Source: Streptomyces olivaceus (GTDB lineage Bacteria > Actinomycetota > Actinomycetes > Streptomycetales > Streptomycetaceae). Taken from it: a stretch of 64,000 nucleotides of DNA. Every line of letters begins with the position of its first letter. Position 1 is the stretch's first letter. A program made the position numbers and the translations under genes. Shown here piece by piece: positions 34,044 to 43,233 of the stretch. The stretch lies in assembly GCF_000721235.1 (NCBI RefSeq), contig NZ_JOFH01000011.1, forward strand, positions 124,001 to 188,000. Reading direction: 5' to 3'. Below the pieces are notes generated by a model. It saw only the letters and a list, made by a program, of their open reading frames with translations, had not been told where the DNA came from and ran no database searches.

Positions 34044-35153
34044 TCACGCGCCTGCCGACTCGCCGGACGACTCACTGGACAGCCTCAGCAGCACCTTGCT
34101 GCTCCGGGCGGCCGGGTCCGCGGCGGTCGACAGCGCCTCCGCCGCCCGCTCCAGCGGGAAGCGGTGGGTGATCAGGGGCGTCACGTCGACGCCGTCGCGC
34201 AGCGCGAGCAGCGCGTCGTCGATCTCCTCCACGAAGCGGTACGACCCCGCCCAGGTGATCTCCCGGGTGACCAGGTCGCCGAGGACGGCGGAGACGGCGC
34301 TGCCGGGCAGGTTGCCGACCTGCACGAGGGTGCCGCCGCGTGCCGTGGCCCGCAGTACCGCACCGAGGGCCGCCGGGGCGCCGGAGGCCTCGAAGACCAC
34401 CTCGACGTCCTCCGGCAGCGTCTCACCGCGCGCGAGGTCGCGGGTCTCGTCGGCGCCCATCGCGCGGGCGACGCCGAGCGCGTCCGCCGACAGGTCGGCT
34501 GCGACCACGGTGTCCGCGCCGCGGTGCTTGGCTGCGGCCACCACCAGGGAGCCGATCGGCCCGGCGCCGTTGACCAGGACGGTCCGGCCGCGCAGCGACG
34601 GGGCCCGGCCGACGGCGTGCAGGGCCACTGCCAGCGGTTCGGCCAGTGCGCCCTGCTGCGTGTCCACCCCGGCCGGCAGCGGCCGTACCTGGTCGGCGTC
34701 GACCGTGCGGTACTCGCTGAACCCGCCGTCGGTGTGCGGGGTGAAGGCCGCCGAACCGAAGTAGCGGACGTGCGGGTAGAGGTTGGTGCGGCCCGCGATC
34801 CGCCCGGGCAGTACGCCGTCGCCGACCGGCCGTGCGGGGTGGACGGTCACCGGCAGGCCCTCGTCGAGCCCGGTGACGCCGGGGCCGGTCGCGGCGATCC
34901 GGCCCGCCACCTCGTGCCCGAGGACCAGGGGGTGGGCGAGCGCGGCCGTCCCGGACGCGCCGTTCTTCCAGTAGGCGATGTCGGACCCGCAGATCCCGCC
35001 CCACTCCAGGGCCAGCAGCACCTCGCCGGGGCCCGGCACCGGAAGCGGCCGTTCGTCCACGCGGACGTCGCCCGGACCGTGCACGACCACGGCGCGCATG
35101 GTGCGCTTCCGGGCGGCCCCGGACACTCCGCGTCCCTCGGTGGCGGTGGTCAT
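34044..35153 (-). CDS. Zinc-type dehydrogenase, L-idonate 5-dehydrogenase-like
   Basis: 369 residues from the ATG at 35153, which overlaps the transporter stop (ATGA); an internal ATG 15 codons on is possible. Motifs of medium-chain dehydrogenases: GGICGSDIAYW and GHEVAGRI for the catalytic zinc, and VLVNGAGPIGSLVVAAAK for NAD(P). The segment HPARPVGDGVLPGRIAGRTNLYP, with no structural-zinc cysteines, followed by FGSAAFTPHTDGGFSEY is characteristic of L-idonate 5-dehydrogenases. It would oxidise L-idonate or a similar sugar acid to a 5-keto acid. Confidence 0.82.
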   Translation of the reverse strand: MTTATEGRGVSGAARKRTMRAVVVHGPGDVRVDERPLPVPGPGEVLLALEWGGICGSDIAYWKNGASGTAALAHPLVLGHEVAGRIAATGPGVTGLDEGLPVTVHPARPVGDGVLPGRIAGRTNLYPHVRYFGSAAFTPHTDGGFSEYRTVDADQVRPLPAGVDTQQGALAEPLAVALHAVGRAPSLRGRTVLVNGAGPIGSLVVAAAKHRGADTVVAADLSADALGVARAMGADETRDLARGETLPEDVEVVFEASGAPAALGAVLRATARGGTLVQVGNLPGSAVSAVLGDLVTREITWAGSYRFVEEIDDALLALRDGVDVTPLITHRFPLERAAEALSTAADPAARSSKVLLRLSSESSGESAGA

Positions 35154-36544
35154 ACGGCGTCCTCCAGGCGGACCAGGTCGCGTCCGCGGGTCTCGGGCGC
35201 GAGGTACGCGCCGACGAAAGTGATCAGTGAGTAGACGACGAGCATGGCCGCGATGGGCCACCAGCTCCCGGTGACGGCCGTGAGGGTGGCGGCGAGGACG
35301 GGTCCGATCGCGGTGGCGAGGATGCCGCCGATCTCCTTGGCGAGGGCGAGCTGGGTGAACCGGGTGCGGGCGCCGAAGAGCTCGGCCATCGTCACGCTCT
35401 CCAGCGAGAACAGTCCGAGCACACCGACGTTGAGACCGAGCACCATGCCGATCATCACGCCGGGTGTCGTGCCGGAGGTGATCAGCAGCATCACCGGGAA
35501 GGCGAGGACCATGGTCAGCGCCGAGACGACCAGGTAGAGCACGCGGCGGCCGACGCGGTCGCCGAGCAGCCCGACGAACGGCACGGTGGCGAAGCCCACC
35601 AGCGAGCCGTACACGATGGCGTCCGTGGGCACGGACCGGTCGACGGCGAGGTTGGTGGCGATGTAGCCGACCAGGAAGGTCTGGATCAGCCCGGAGTTGC
35701 CGGCCTGGCCGAAGCGGAGCGCCAGCGCGAGGAAGAACGCCCTGCCCTTGCGCTGCCGTACCCCGGCCGCCAGTACGCCGCCCTGCTGCTCACCGGCTTC
35801 GGCGATGGCCGACTCGACCTCGTCGCGGTCCAGCGCGACACCGTCCACGACATCGGCGCGCTCCTCGAAGACCGGGCTCTCCTTCAGCCCGCGGCGCAGC
35901 CAGACGGCGAACAGCATCATGGCGAAGCTGAGCAGGAACGGCAGCCGCCAGCCCCAGGACAGGAGCTGGTCCTCGGTGAGCACGGCGAGCAGTACGGCCC
36001 ACAGGCCGGAGGCGGCCAGGGTCCCGGAGTTGGTGCCGAGCGAGACCAGTGAGGAGACCAGGCCCCGGCGCTTGGCGGGGGCGTACTCGGCGAGCAGCAC
36101 GGTCGCGCCGGCGATCTCGGCGCCCGCGCCGAATCCCTGGGCCAGCCTCAGTACGACCAGCAGGACCGGCGCCATGATGCCGATGGTGCCGTAGGTGGGC
36201 AGGACGCCGATCAGGGTGGTCGAGGCGCCCATCAGCAGCACGGTGATGTAGAGGACCTTCTTGCGGCCGAGCCGGTCGCCCATGCGTCCGAAGTAGACCG
36301 CGCCGGCGAGCCGGGCGACGTAGCCGACACCGTAGGTGGCCATCGCGGCGATCAGCCCGATCGCGGGGCTGACGTCGGGGAAGAAGAGCTTGTTGAAGAC
36401 GATCGCGGCGGCCAGCGAGTAGAGCTGGAAGTCCATGAACTCCATGGCCGTGCCCAGCCAGCCCGAGACGGCGGCTCTGGCCAGGTCGCCCGTGGTGCGC
36501 TCCGCGGGGCGCGTCTGCTCCGCGGAGACGGCGCTGTCCTTCAT
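35150..36544 (-). CDS. MFS transporter, metabolite:proton symporter (MHS) family
   Basis: 464 residues, ATG 36544 with CGGAG before it. Twelve membrane segments fit the hydrophobic pattern. SGWLGTAMEFMDFQLYSL at the start and FGRMGDRLGRKKVLYITVLLM (the MFS motif A loop) are typical of MHS symporters such as shikimate or alpha-ketoglutarate permeases. A cytoplasmic insertion at about 235-275 is acidic (DRDEVESAIAEAGEQQ). The context suggests uptake of hexuronate, mannonate or idonate with protons. Confidence 0.85.
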   Translation of the reverse strand: MKDSAVSAEQTRPAERTTGDLARAAVSGWLGTAMEFMDFQLYSLAAAIVFNKLFFPDVSPAIGLIAAMATYGVGYVARLAGAVYFGRMGDRLGRKKVLYITVLLMGASTTLIGVLPTYGTIGIMAPVLLVVLRLAQGFGAGAEIAGATVLLAEYAPAKRRGLVSSLVSLGTNSGTLAASGLWAVLLAVLTEDQLLSWGWRLPFLLSFAMMLFAVWLRRGLKESPVFEERADVVDGVALDRDEVESAIAEAGEQQGGVLAAGVRQRKGRAFFLALALRFGQAGNSGLIQTFLVGYIATNLAVDRSVPTDAIVYGSLVGFATVPFVGLLGDRVGRRVLYLVVSALTMVLAFPVMLLITSGTTPGVMIGMVLGLNVGVLGLFSLESVTMAELFGARTRFTQLALAKEIGGILATAIGPVLAATLTAVTGSWWPIAAMLVVYSLITFVGAYLAPETRGRDLVRLEDAV

Positions 36545-36687
36545 CGTGAACTCCGTTGTTCGGGGACGGGAACCGGGGGGAGGGAGGGATGTCTGTCGTA
36601 CTGCGTGAACCGGCGGGCGGGACGTCGGTCGTAGCGCGCGAAACGGGTGGGCGGGACGCGTCTGCCGCACCGCGGGAGCGGACCGGG

Positions 36688-38145
36688 TCAGAGTTCGACG
36701 CGGCCCGCGCGCAGTGCCGGCAACCGCTCCGCGACGGCTCCGGTGAGGGCCGTGTCGTCGGCGAGGTCCGCCGCACCGACGGTGCGCAGCAGCGCGCCCA
36801 CCGCCCCGGCGGGACCGCCCCCCGCGTCCCAGCAGGCGGCGAGGGCCTCGGTCGCGGGGTCCGGCCGGTCGGGGGCGCCGGGCCGGGTGCCGTGCGCCCA
36901 GGCGGCGAGGGCGAGGGTGAGGGCCGGGGAGTGAGCGCCGTTCGCGCGCAGCTCGCGCAGGGCGGGCAGCCAGCGTTCGGTGATCTTCAGGGAGGCGTCG
37001 GAGCCGATCTGCCGCAGCGTGTGCCGCATCGCGGGGTTGCGGAACCGGGCGACGAGGTCACCGGCGTACGCCTCGGGGTCGGGCCCTCCGGCCGGCAGGG
37101 TGGGCGCGACCTCCGCGCACAGCGCCCGGACGAGCCGTTCGCCCCAACCCGTCGCCATGGCGTCGGCGACGGTGGCACGGCCCGTGGCGAGACCCAGGTG
37201 GGCCAGGGCCGAGTGGGAGCCGTTGAGCAGCCGCAGCTTGGTGAGCTGGTGAGGGCCGACGTCCGGCACGAAGAGGGCGCCGTCCCGTTCCCAGGGCGGC
37301 CGGGCCGCGGCGAAGGTGTCCTCCAGGACCCAGCTCCGGTATGGCTCGCCCGCCACGGTCAGGGCGTCGTCGAGACCCAGCGCGGCGCGGACGGCCGCCC
37401 GGTCGTCGTCGCTCGTCGCGGGCACGATCCGGTCGACGACGGTCGACGGGAACGTCACCGCGCCGTCCAGCCGAGCGAGCACCGTCCCGCGGTCCGGCCA
37501 GGCCGAGGCGTGGACGAAGTCGCGTACGACGCGGGCCAGTACGGCGCCGTTGCCCGCCATGTTGTCGCAGGAGACGACGCTGAGGGGGGCCGCGCCGGAC
37601 CGCATCCGGGCGGCCAGGCCTGTGGCGAGCCGGCCCACCACGGTGGTGAGCGGCGCGCCGGGCGGAGCGGCCAGGTCGGCGGCGACGGGCGCCGAAGCCG
37701 TGTCCAGACCGCCCGTCGTGGCCGACCGGTGGTAGCCCTTCTCGGTCACCGTGAGGGTCACCACGCTCACCTCGGGATCGGTGAGCAGCGCGTCGACGGC
37801 TCCGGCGTCGGGGCCCATCGCCAGGGCGCCGACCACCGACCCGACGACCCGGCAGACGGGTCCGTCGGGACGGCGCTCGACGACCGAGTACAGGAAGTCC
37901 TGGTCCCGCAGGGCACGCGCGGTGGCGGCCGAGCGGGGCGCGACGGCGGTGATGCCCCAGGGTTCCCCGGAGACGGCGGCGGCGTTCTCCGTGTAGAGGG
38001 CCTGGTGCGCCCGGTGGAAGGCGCCGAGCCCGAAGTGCACCACGCGGGGGCGCAGTCCGGCCGGGTCGACGGCGGGGCCCGGACCGGGCGCCAGCCGCGA
38101 CAGCGCCGTACGGCCCAGACGGGGAAGGGCGGATCCGGCGCTCAC
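36688..38145 (-). CDS. Mannitol dehydrogenase-family oxidoreductase (fructuronate reductase-like)
   Basis: 485 residues, GTG 38145 overlapping the dehydratase stop (GTGA). Family motifs: the NAD-binding [53 protein letters not shown] and the catalytic-Lys helix [17 protein letters not shown]. Members act on mannitol, fructuronate, tagaturonate or altronate. Because mannonate dehydratase is the next partner, reduction of D-fructuronate to D-mannonate (UxuB role) is the best guess. An imperfect repeat lies in the 143-base gap before the transporter start. Confidence 0.85.
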   Translation of the reverse strand: MSAGSALPRLGRTALSRLAPGPGPAVDPAGLRPRVVHFGLGAFHRAHQALYTENAAAVSGEPWGITAVAPRSAATARALRDQDFLYSVVERRPDGPVCRVVGSVVGALAMGPDAGAVDALLTDPEVSVVTLTVTEKGYHRSATTGGLDTASAPVAADLAAPPGAPLTTVVGRLATGLAARMRSGAAPLSVVSCDNMAGNGAVLARVVRDFVHASAWPDRGTVLARLDGAVTFPSTVVDRIVPATSDDDRAAVRAALGLDDALTVAGEPYRSWVLEDTFAAARPPWERDGALFVPDVGPHQLTKLRLLNGSHSALAHLGLATGRATVADAMATGWGERLVRALCAEVAPTLPAGGPDPEAYAGDLVARFRNPAMRHTLRQIGSDASLKITERWLPALRELRANGAHSPALTLALAAWAHGTRPGAPDRPDPATEALAACWDAGGGPAGAVGALLRTVGAADLADDTALTGAVAERLPALRAGRVEL

Positions 38146-39350
38146 CAGTCGTGCACCGAACCGTCGAGACGGCGCGCCACGGGCAGGTAGCGCCGCTGGT
38201 ACGGGAAGCGCTCGGCGGCCTTGTCGTCGTACTCAACGCCGAGTCCCGGCTCGTCGGAGGGGTTGAGGTACCCGTCGGCGAAGGTGACGCCGGAGCGGAA
38301 CACCTCGGAGGTCTCCTCGGCGTGCCCCATGTACTCCTGGATGCCGAAGTTCGGCACGGTGAGGTCGAGGTGCACGGCGGCGGCCATGCTGACGGGAGAG
38401 AGGTCGGTGGCGCCGTGCGAACCGGTGCGGACGTGGTACAGCGCCGCCAGGTCGAAGATCCGCCGCAGGTGGGTGATGCCGCCCGCGTGCGCGACGGTGG
38501 TGCGTACGTAGTCGATGAGCTGCCCGGTGATGAGGTGCTGCACGTCCCAGATCGAGTTCATCACCTCGCCGACCGCGATCGGTGTGGTGGTGTGTTCGCG
38601 GATGAGCCGGTACGCCTCCTGGTTCTCCGCCGGGGTCGGGTCCTCCATCCAGAACAGCCGGGAGTCCTCGACGCTGCGGCCGAAGCGGGCGGCCTCCATC
38701 GGCGTCAGCCGGTGGTGCACGTCGTGCAGCAGGTGGAAGCCGAATCCGAACCGCTCCCGGACCGCCTCCAGGTAGCGCGGCGCGAAGTCCAGGTAGGCCC
38801 CGGTGTCCCAGGGCTGCTCCTCGGGCAGGTCGGTCGCGGCCGGCTCGTAGATCCTTCCCTTGCGCACCCCGTACGTGCCGCCGACGTCCGGGACCGCCGC
38901 CTGCGCGCGCACCGCGCGGTAGCCCAGTTCGAGGTGGCGTTCGACGTCGTCGAGGAGGGAGGGCACGTCGGTGCCGCTGGCGTGCGAGTAGACCAGTACG
39001 CCGTCGCGCGAGCGCCCGCCGAGGAGCTGGTACACGGGCAGGCCCGCGACCTTGCCCTTGATGTCCCACAGCGCCGTGTCGACGGCCGAGACCGCCGTCA
39101 TCGTCACCGGACCGCGGCGCCAGTACGCACCCTTGTAGAGGTACTGCCACATGTCCTCGACACGGGCGGGGTCCCGGCCGACGAGCAGGGGCGCCACGTG
39201 GTCCCGCAGGTAACTGGCGACGGCCAGCTCCCGCCCGTTGAGCGTGGCGTCGCCGAGCCCGGTGACCCCGTCGGTGGTGGTGATGCGCAGCGTGACGAAC
39301 GTGCGACCGGGGGAGGAGACGAGCACCTCGGCCCGCTCGATCTTGCTCAC
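38142..39350 (-). CDS. Mannonate/altronate dehydratase of the enolase superfamily (ManD/RspA type)
   Basis: 402 residues from the GTG at 39350, where GGAG is six bases upstream and the product starts [20 protein letters not shown] as the family does; an ATG at 39362 is the alternative. Motifs: [51 protein letters not shown] and [10 protein letters not shown] with metal ligands, [20 protein letters not shown] and EYMGH. ManD converts D-mannonate to 2-keto-3-deoxygluconate. It is first in the operon and divergent from the GntR regulator across a palindromic operator. Confidence 0.9.
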   Translation of the reverse strand: MSKIERAEVLVSSPGRTFVTLRITTTDGVTGLGDATLNGRELAVASYLRDHVAPLLVGRDPARVEDMWQYLYKGAYWRRGPVTMTAVSAVDTALWDIKGKVAGLPVYQLLGGRSRDGVLVYSHASGTDVPSLLDDVERHLELGYRAVRAQAAVPDVGGTYGVRKGRIYEPAATDLPEEQPWDTGAYLDFAPRYLEAVRERFGFGFHLLHDVHHRLTPMEAARFGRSVEDSRLFWMEDPTPAENQEAYRLIREHTTTPIAVGEVMNSIWDVQHLITGQLIDYVRTTVAHAGGITHLRRIFDLAALYHVRTGSHGATDLSPVSMAAAVHLDLTVPNFGIQEYMGHAEETSEVFRSGVTFADGYLNPSDEPGLGVEYDDKAAERFPYQRRYLPVARRLDGSVHDW

Positions 39351-39375
39351 TTGCGGCTCCATCCTGTCGTGCAGA

Positions 39376-39389
39376 GCTTGTATACAAGC
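39376..39389. promoter_or_regulatory. GntR operator: perfect 14-bp palindrome
   Basis: GCTTGTATACAAGC is a perfect dyad in the 90-base gap between the dehydratase operon and its divergent GntR gene. TTGTATACAA fits sites bound by FadR/UxuR-type GntR proteins. It lies 26 bases before the operon start, well placed to repress it. Confidence 0.75.
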
Positions 39390-39440
39390 ATCTGTCGCGC
39401 AGAGGGGCAAGACCTTTCGTCCGGTACGTAGGATGTGCGC

Positions 39441-40154
39441 ATGGCTCAATCGAACGGGCGGCGGACCAGTCGGCGCGACATCTACCTCAGGCTGCGCCAG
39501 CTGGTCCTGACCCTGGAACTCGCCCCGGGCGCCGCCCTGTCGGAGAACGAGTTGGCCGCCTCACTGGGCGTCAGCCGCACCCCCGTGCGGGAGAGCCTGA
39601 TCCTCCTCGCGCAGGAGGGACTCGTGCAGGTCTTCCCGAAGATCGGATCGTTCGTCTCACGGGTGGACGCCGCCCAGGTCGCCGACGCCCAGTTCCTGCG
39701 CGAGGCGGTGGAACTCGCCTCCCTGGAGGACCTTCCCGAGCGGCTCGATCCCGAGATCGTCGAGGAGCTGCGGGACAACCTGGAGCGCCAGCGCCGCGCC
39801 GGCCCGGACCGCGAGGAGTTCTTCACCCTGGACGAGCTCTTCCACCGCGACCTGATGCGGCTGAGCGGTCACGGCAACTCCTGGGCCGCCGTCGCCGCCG
39901 CCAAGGGCCACCTCGACCGGGCCCGCCGCCTCGGCCTGCACGGACACGAGTCCCCGGCCGTCTTCGCCGACCAGCACCACGAGATCCTCGCCGCGATCAC
40001 CGACGGCGACACCCCGGGGGCCCGCGCCCGCATGCGGGACCACCTGCGCGCCGTCTTCAACGACATCGAGCGCATCCGCGCCCGGTCCCCCGAGCTCTTC
40101 GCCTCCGACCCGGCCACGGTGCCGGTACGGCGCAGCGTGGTGGTGTGGGAGTAG
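39441..40154 (+). CDS. GntR-family (FadR subfamily) regulator of the sugar-acid operon
   Basis: 237 residues from the ATG at 39441; a GTG six bases earlier is less likely. The winged helix is at about 10-75 ([30 protein letters not shown]), followed by an all-helical FCD ligand domain with metal-binding His residues in [13 protein letters not shown] and [12 protein letters not shown]. These proteins release their operator when a sugar acid binds. It is divergent from the catabolic operon, with the palindrome between. Confidence 0.9.
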   Translation: MAQSNGRRTSRRDIYLRLRQLVLTLELAPGAALSENELAASLGVSRTPVRESLILLAQEGLVQVFPKIGSFVSRVDAAQVADAQFLREAVELASLEDLPERLDPEIVEELRDNLERQRRAGPDREEFFTLDELFHRDLMRLSGHGNSWAAVAAAKGHLDRARRLGLHGHESPAVFADQHHEILAAITDGDTPGARARMRDHLRAVFNDIERIRARSPELFASDPATVPVRRSVVVWE

Positions 40155-40223
40155 CGCGGCGCGCCGTTCCCGCCGGGCGCGGCGGCGCGGGGTGCGGACC
40201 GTGTCCCGTACTGGGACGGTCCC

Positions 40224-41498
40224 TCAGGCGGGGCCGCCGTCTCCGGCCCCTTCCGCGCCGTGGCCCGGCCGCTCCGGCCTGCGGGCCCACAGCCCGCGTA
40301 TCCGCGTGACGGCCGAGGGGCCCGGGGGGCGGTTCCGGCGCCCGTGGACACGCGGGTCGTCCGTGACGTCGTACCGCCTGACGTAGGCCCCCAGGAACGC
40401 CTGCAGCGTGGCGACCGCCGGGATGGCGATCAGGGCGCCGACGGCACCGAGCAGTGCGGTGCCCGCGATGACCGAGCCGAAGGCGACCGCCGGGTGGATG
40501 TCCACGGTCTTGGACGTCAGCTTGGGCTGCAGCATGTAGTTCTCGAACTGCTGGTAGATCACCACGAAGACCAGCACCCACAGCGCGTACCAGGGGTTGA
40601 CCGTGAAGGCGATCAGCATGGGCAGGGCGCCCGCGAGGTAGGTGCCGATGGTGGGGATGAACTGCGACACCAGGCCGACCCAGACGGCGAGCGCGGGGGC
40701 GTAGGGCACCTCAAGGATCTCCAGCAGGATGTAGTGCGCTATGCCGGAGATCAGCGCCATCAGACCGCGCGAGTACAGGTAGCCGCCGGTCTTGTCGACG
40801 GCGATCTCCCAGGCGCGCAGCACCTCGGCCTGCCGGGCGGGCGGCAGGACGGAGCAGAGTCCGCGCCGCAGCCTGGGGCCGTCGGCGGCGAAGTAGAAGG
40901 AGAACAGGAAGATCGTCAGCATCTGGAAGAGCCCGCCGAGGACCTGGGCCGACACGTCCAGGACACCCGTGGCGCTGTTCTGCACGTAGTTGCGCAGCCA
41001 GTCCGAGCGGAGCACGCCCTCCTGTACGTCGACCCGTCTCAGCTCGGTGTGGAAGTGACCGTTGACCCAGTTGATGACGGAGTCGAGGTACTCGGGGAAC
41101 TCCTCGACCATCTTGACGATCTGGCCCGCGAGCATGGAGCCGAGCAGCGTGACGAACCCCGCCGCGGCGACCAGCACGGCGAGGAAGACGAGGAAGGTGG
41201 CAAAGCCGCGGCGCATACCGCGCGCGGCCATCCAGCTCACCGCGGGTTCGATGGCGAGAGCCAGGAAGAACGCGATGAGGACGTTGATCAGCAGGCCGGT
41301 CAGCTGGTGGAAGGCCCAGCTGCCGAGCTGGAAGACGGCGATGAGCGCGAGGGCCAGCACCATGGCGCGCGGCAGCCAGCGCGGCATGCGGGCGCCCGGC
41401 CCGGCGGCGGGGTCGGCCGGGGGGCCCGAAGGCGGCGTCGTGCCGCCGGACGGGGATGCGTGCCGGGCCGGCTGCCCGGTCTCGTCAGTGGATGCCAC
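40224..41498 (-). CDS. AI-2E/TqsA-family membrane protein
   Basis: About 424 residues from the GTG at 41498; a GTG at 41516 is equally possible. A Pro/Ser-rich head precedes seven or eight hydrophobic segments: AFHQLTGLLINVLIAFFLALAIEP, ATFLVFLAVLVAAAGFVTLL, FQMLTIFLFSFYFAADGPRLR, YILLEILEVPYAPALAVWVGLVSQFIPTIGTYL and PAVAFGSVIAGTALLGAVGALIAIPA. This is the PerM/AI-2E exporter-like family, whose substrates are mostly unknown; some members exchange Na+ or protons. No quorum-sensing genes are nearby. Confidence 0.85.
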   Translation of the reverse strand: MASTDETGQPARHASPSGGTTPPSGPPADPAAGPGARMPRWLPRAMVLALALIAVFQLGSWAFHQLTGLLINVLIAFFLALAIEPAVSWMAARGMRRGFATFLVFLAVLVAAAGFVTLLGSMLAGQIVKMVEEFPEYLDSVINWVNGHFHTELRRVDVQEGVLRSDWLRNYVQNSATGVLDVSAQVLGGLFQMLTIFLFSFYFAADGPRLRRGLCSVLPPARQAEVLRAWEIAVDKTGGYLYSRGLMALISGIAHYILLEILEVPYAPALAVWVGLVSQFIPTIGTYLAGALPMLIAFTVNPWYALWVLVFVVIYQQFENYMLQPKLTSKTVDIHPAVAFGSVIAGTALLGAVGALIAIPAVATLQAFLGAYVRRYDVTDDPRVHGRRNRPPGPSAVTRIRGLWARRPERPGHGAEGAGDGGPA

Positions 41499-41558
41499 GG
41501 GCCAAGTCTCGCCCACGCCACCGACACACGGGTCCGGTCCGGTGATCTTCGTCGAACG

Positions 41559-41753
41559 TCACCGCAGCTCCCCCGGTACGTCCATGACCGTGCAGACCGC
41601 CCGCCACACTTCCTTGGCGTCCCAGCCGGCGTCCAGCGCCTCGTGCACCGTACGCCCGCCCAGCTCCGCCATCACGTGGTCGCGCGCGAAGGTGTCGGCG
41701 TACCCCGGACCGAAGTGATCCGTCATCCGCTCCCAGAAGACCGTCAACCGCAT
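41559..41753 (-). CDS. Small protein of the DUF3046 family
   Basis: 64 residues, ATG 41753, hidden at the end of a longer open frame. The sequence MRLTVFWERMTDHFG, then DHVMAELGGRTVHEALDAG and KEVWRAVCTVMDVP, matches DUF3046, a compact actinobacterial protein often encoded near recA and recX. Function is unknown. It is divergent from the next gene. Confidence 0.85.
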   Translation of the reverse strand: MRLTVFWERMTDHFGPGYADTFARDHVMAELGGRTVHEALDAGWDAKEVWRAVCTVMDVPGELR

Positions 41754-41834
41754 GACACCAGTATCCCGCCCCTGGGAGTGGGCCCCGACCCGGGACCGGG
41801 CGCCGGGGCCGCCCGGCGCCCTACGGTCTGTGCC

Positions 41835-42887
41835 ATGGCCGAAACCGGAGCTTCCGCACTCCCACACACGGGTCCCCCGCCTCTCGCGGGTCCCACGCCC
41901 GCGCCGGACACACCGCACCCGCGCCCGGAGCACCGCCCACCGCTCCCGGGCGCGGAGCGCCGCCCACCCTCTCCCCGCGCGGAGCACGACGCGCCGCTCG
42001 CGCGCGCGGAGCGGTTCGTCTGGCTCACGGCGCGCGTACTGGAGCAGCGCCTCTTCGCCCACCACTTCCGCGGCGGGGACCCGGACCCGGTGGAGACCGC
42101 GCTGGACGCCTACCGCAACGAGGACGGCGGCTACGGCCACGCCCTGGAGCCCGATCTGCGCGGTCCGGCCAGCCAGCCGCTGCACACCGCGCGCGCCCTG
42201 CGGATTCTGGACGCCGTGGCGCGCTGCGGCGGACAGCGGACCGAGCGGATCTGCCGCTATCTGACCTCCGCGTCGGCCCCGGACGGTGCCCTGCCGGCGG
42301 TCCTTCCCAGCCAGCGCGGGTATCCGACCGCGCCCTTCGTACCGGTCGTGGACGACCCCGGTGGCGAACTCCTCGCCACCGGCCCGGTGGCCGGTCTGCT
42401 GCACCGCAACGAGGTGTGGCACGCCTGGTTGTTCCGCGCCACGGACTTCTGCTGGCAGGCGATCGAATCGCTGGAGGACTCGCACCCGTACGAGGTCGAG
42501 GCCGCCGTGACCTTCCTGGACGCCGTCCCCGACCGTCCCCGCGCGCAGGCGGCGGCCGACCGGCTGGGCCGCCTGGTGCGCGAGCGACGCCTCGCGGTGC
42601 TGGACCCGGACGACCTCGGCGCCCACCCGGTCTCCCCCGGTTACGCGCCCGGCGAGCACCACTTCCCGCACGACTACGCGGTGGACCCGCGTTCCCTCGC
42701 GCGCGCGTGGTTCACGGACGAGGAGATGGCGCGCTCCCTCGACTTCCTCGCCGCCGAGCAGGACGCCGACGGCGGCTGGCCCGTGCGGTGGCGGCACTGG
42801 GCGCCCGCTCCCGCTCTGGAGGCCCGCCCGGCGGTGACCGTCGAGGCACTGCGCACGCTCCGCGCGTACGGCCGTCACATCGGCTGA
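41835..42887 (+). CDS. Prenyltransferase/squalene-cyclase-like alpha-toroid protein, soluble
   Basis: 350 residues from the ATG at 41835. TACGGT at 41823-41828 fits a -10 only seven bases before the ATG, so a leaderless transcript is possible. After about 60 Pro/His-rich residues come toroid-type repeats: YRNEDGGYGHALEPDLRG, and near the end FLAAEQDADGGWPVRW with the QDADGGW pattern of squalene-cyclase helices. There is no signal peptide, no membrane segment, and no DxDD or DDxxD motif, so cyclase activity is unlikely. Its role is unknown. Confidence 0.7.
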   Translation: MAETGASALPHTGPPPLAGPTPAPDTPHPRPEHRPPLPGAERRPPSPRAEHDAPLARAERFVWLTARVLEQRLFAHHFRGGDPDPVETALDAYRNEDGGYGHALEPDLRGPASQPLHTARALRILDAVARCGGQRTERICRYLTSASAPDGALPAVLPSQRGYPTAPFVPVVDDPGGELLATGPVAGLLHRNEVWHAWLFRATDFCWQAIESLEDSHPYEVEAAVTFLDAVPDRPRAQAAADRLGRLVRERRLAVLDPDDLGAHPVSPGYAPGEHHFPHDYAVDPRSLARAWFTDEEMARSLDFLAAEQDADGGWPVRWRHWAPAPALEARPAVTVEALRTLRAYGRHIG

Positions 42888-42893
42888 CCGGCC

Positions 42894-42919
42894 GCCCCGC
42901 CCAGGTGCCGGCGCGGGGC
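42894..42919. terminator. Weak hairpin between convergent genes
   Basis: GCCCCG at 42894-42899 pairs with CGGGGC at 42914-42919, extended imperfectly by CC/GG. It lies between the toroid gene and the convergent azlD and may serve both. Confidence 0.4.
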
Positions 42920-42924
42920 CTCCT

Positions 42925-43233
42925 TCAGCCGCCCATGGCCCGTACGCCCGCCGTGACCACCACAGCCGCCGCCACGACGAGGAGGAACGGCGCGCGCAGC
43001 AGCAGCGCCACGGCGGCCGCGGCGACCCCTGCGGCCCGCGCGTCCAGTACCAGTGCCCGCCCGTCGGCGAAGGTCTGCTGGGCGGTGAGCGCCGCGAGGA
43101 GGGCGACGGGCAGCAGGGCGGCGAGGCGCCGGACCAGCGGTCGTTCCAGGGCACCCGCGGGCACGAGCAGTCCGGCGAGCTTCACGGCGTAGCAGCCGAC
43201 CGCGGTCGCGGCGATGGCGATCCAGACGTTCAT
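42925..43233 (-). CDS. AzlD-family small membrane subunit
   Basis: 102 residues, ATG 43233 overlapping the azlC stop (ATGA). Three or four hydrophobic segments: VWIAIAATAVGCYAVKLAGLL, LAALLPVALLAALTAQQ and LLLRAPFLLVVAAAVVVTAG. AzlD pairs with AzlC to export branched-chain amino acids or analogues. It is last of the three-gene AraC-azlC-azlD operon. Confidence 0.88.
   Translation of the reverse strand: MNVWIAIAATAVGCYAVKLAGLLVPAGALERPLVRRLAALLPVALLAALTAQQTFADGRALVLDARAAGVAAAAVALLLRAPFLLVVAAAVVVTAGVRAMGG

Noticed and set aside
36570..36680. Imperfect repeats (GCGGGCGGGACG type) between the transporter and fructuronate reductase-like genes
   Set aside because: Copies differ too much to call a repeat family; likely composition bias.
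38151..39431. 426-codon plus-strand frame opposite the dehydratase gene
   Set aside because: The sense strand matches the enolase-superfamily dehydratase throughout; this is its shadow.
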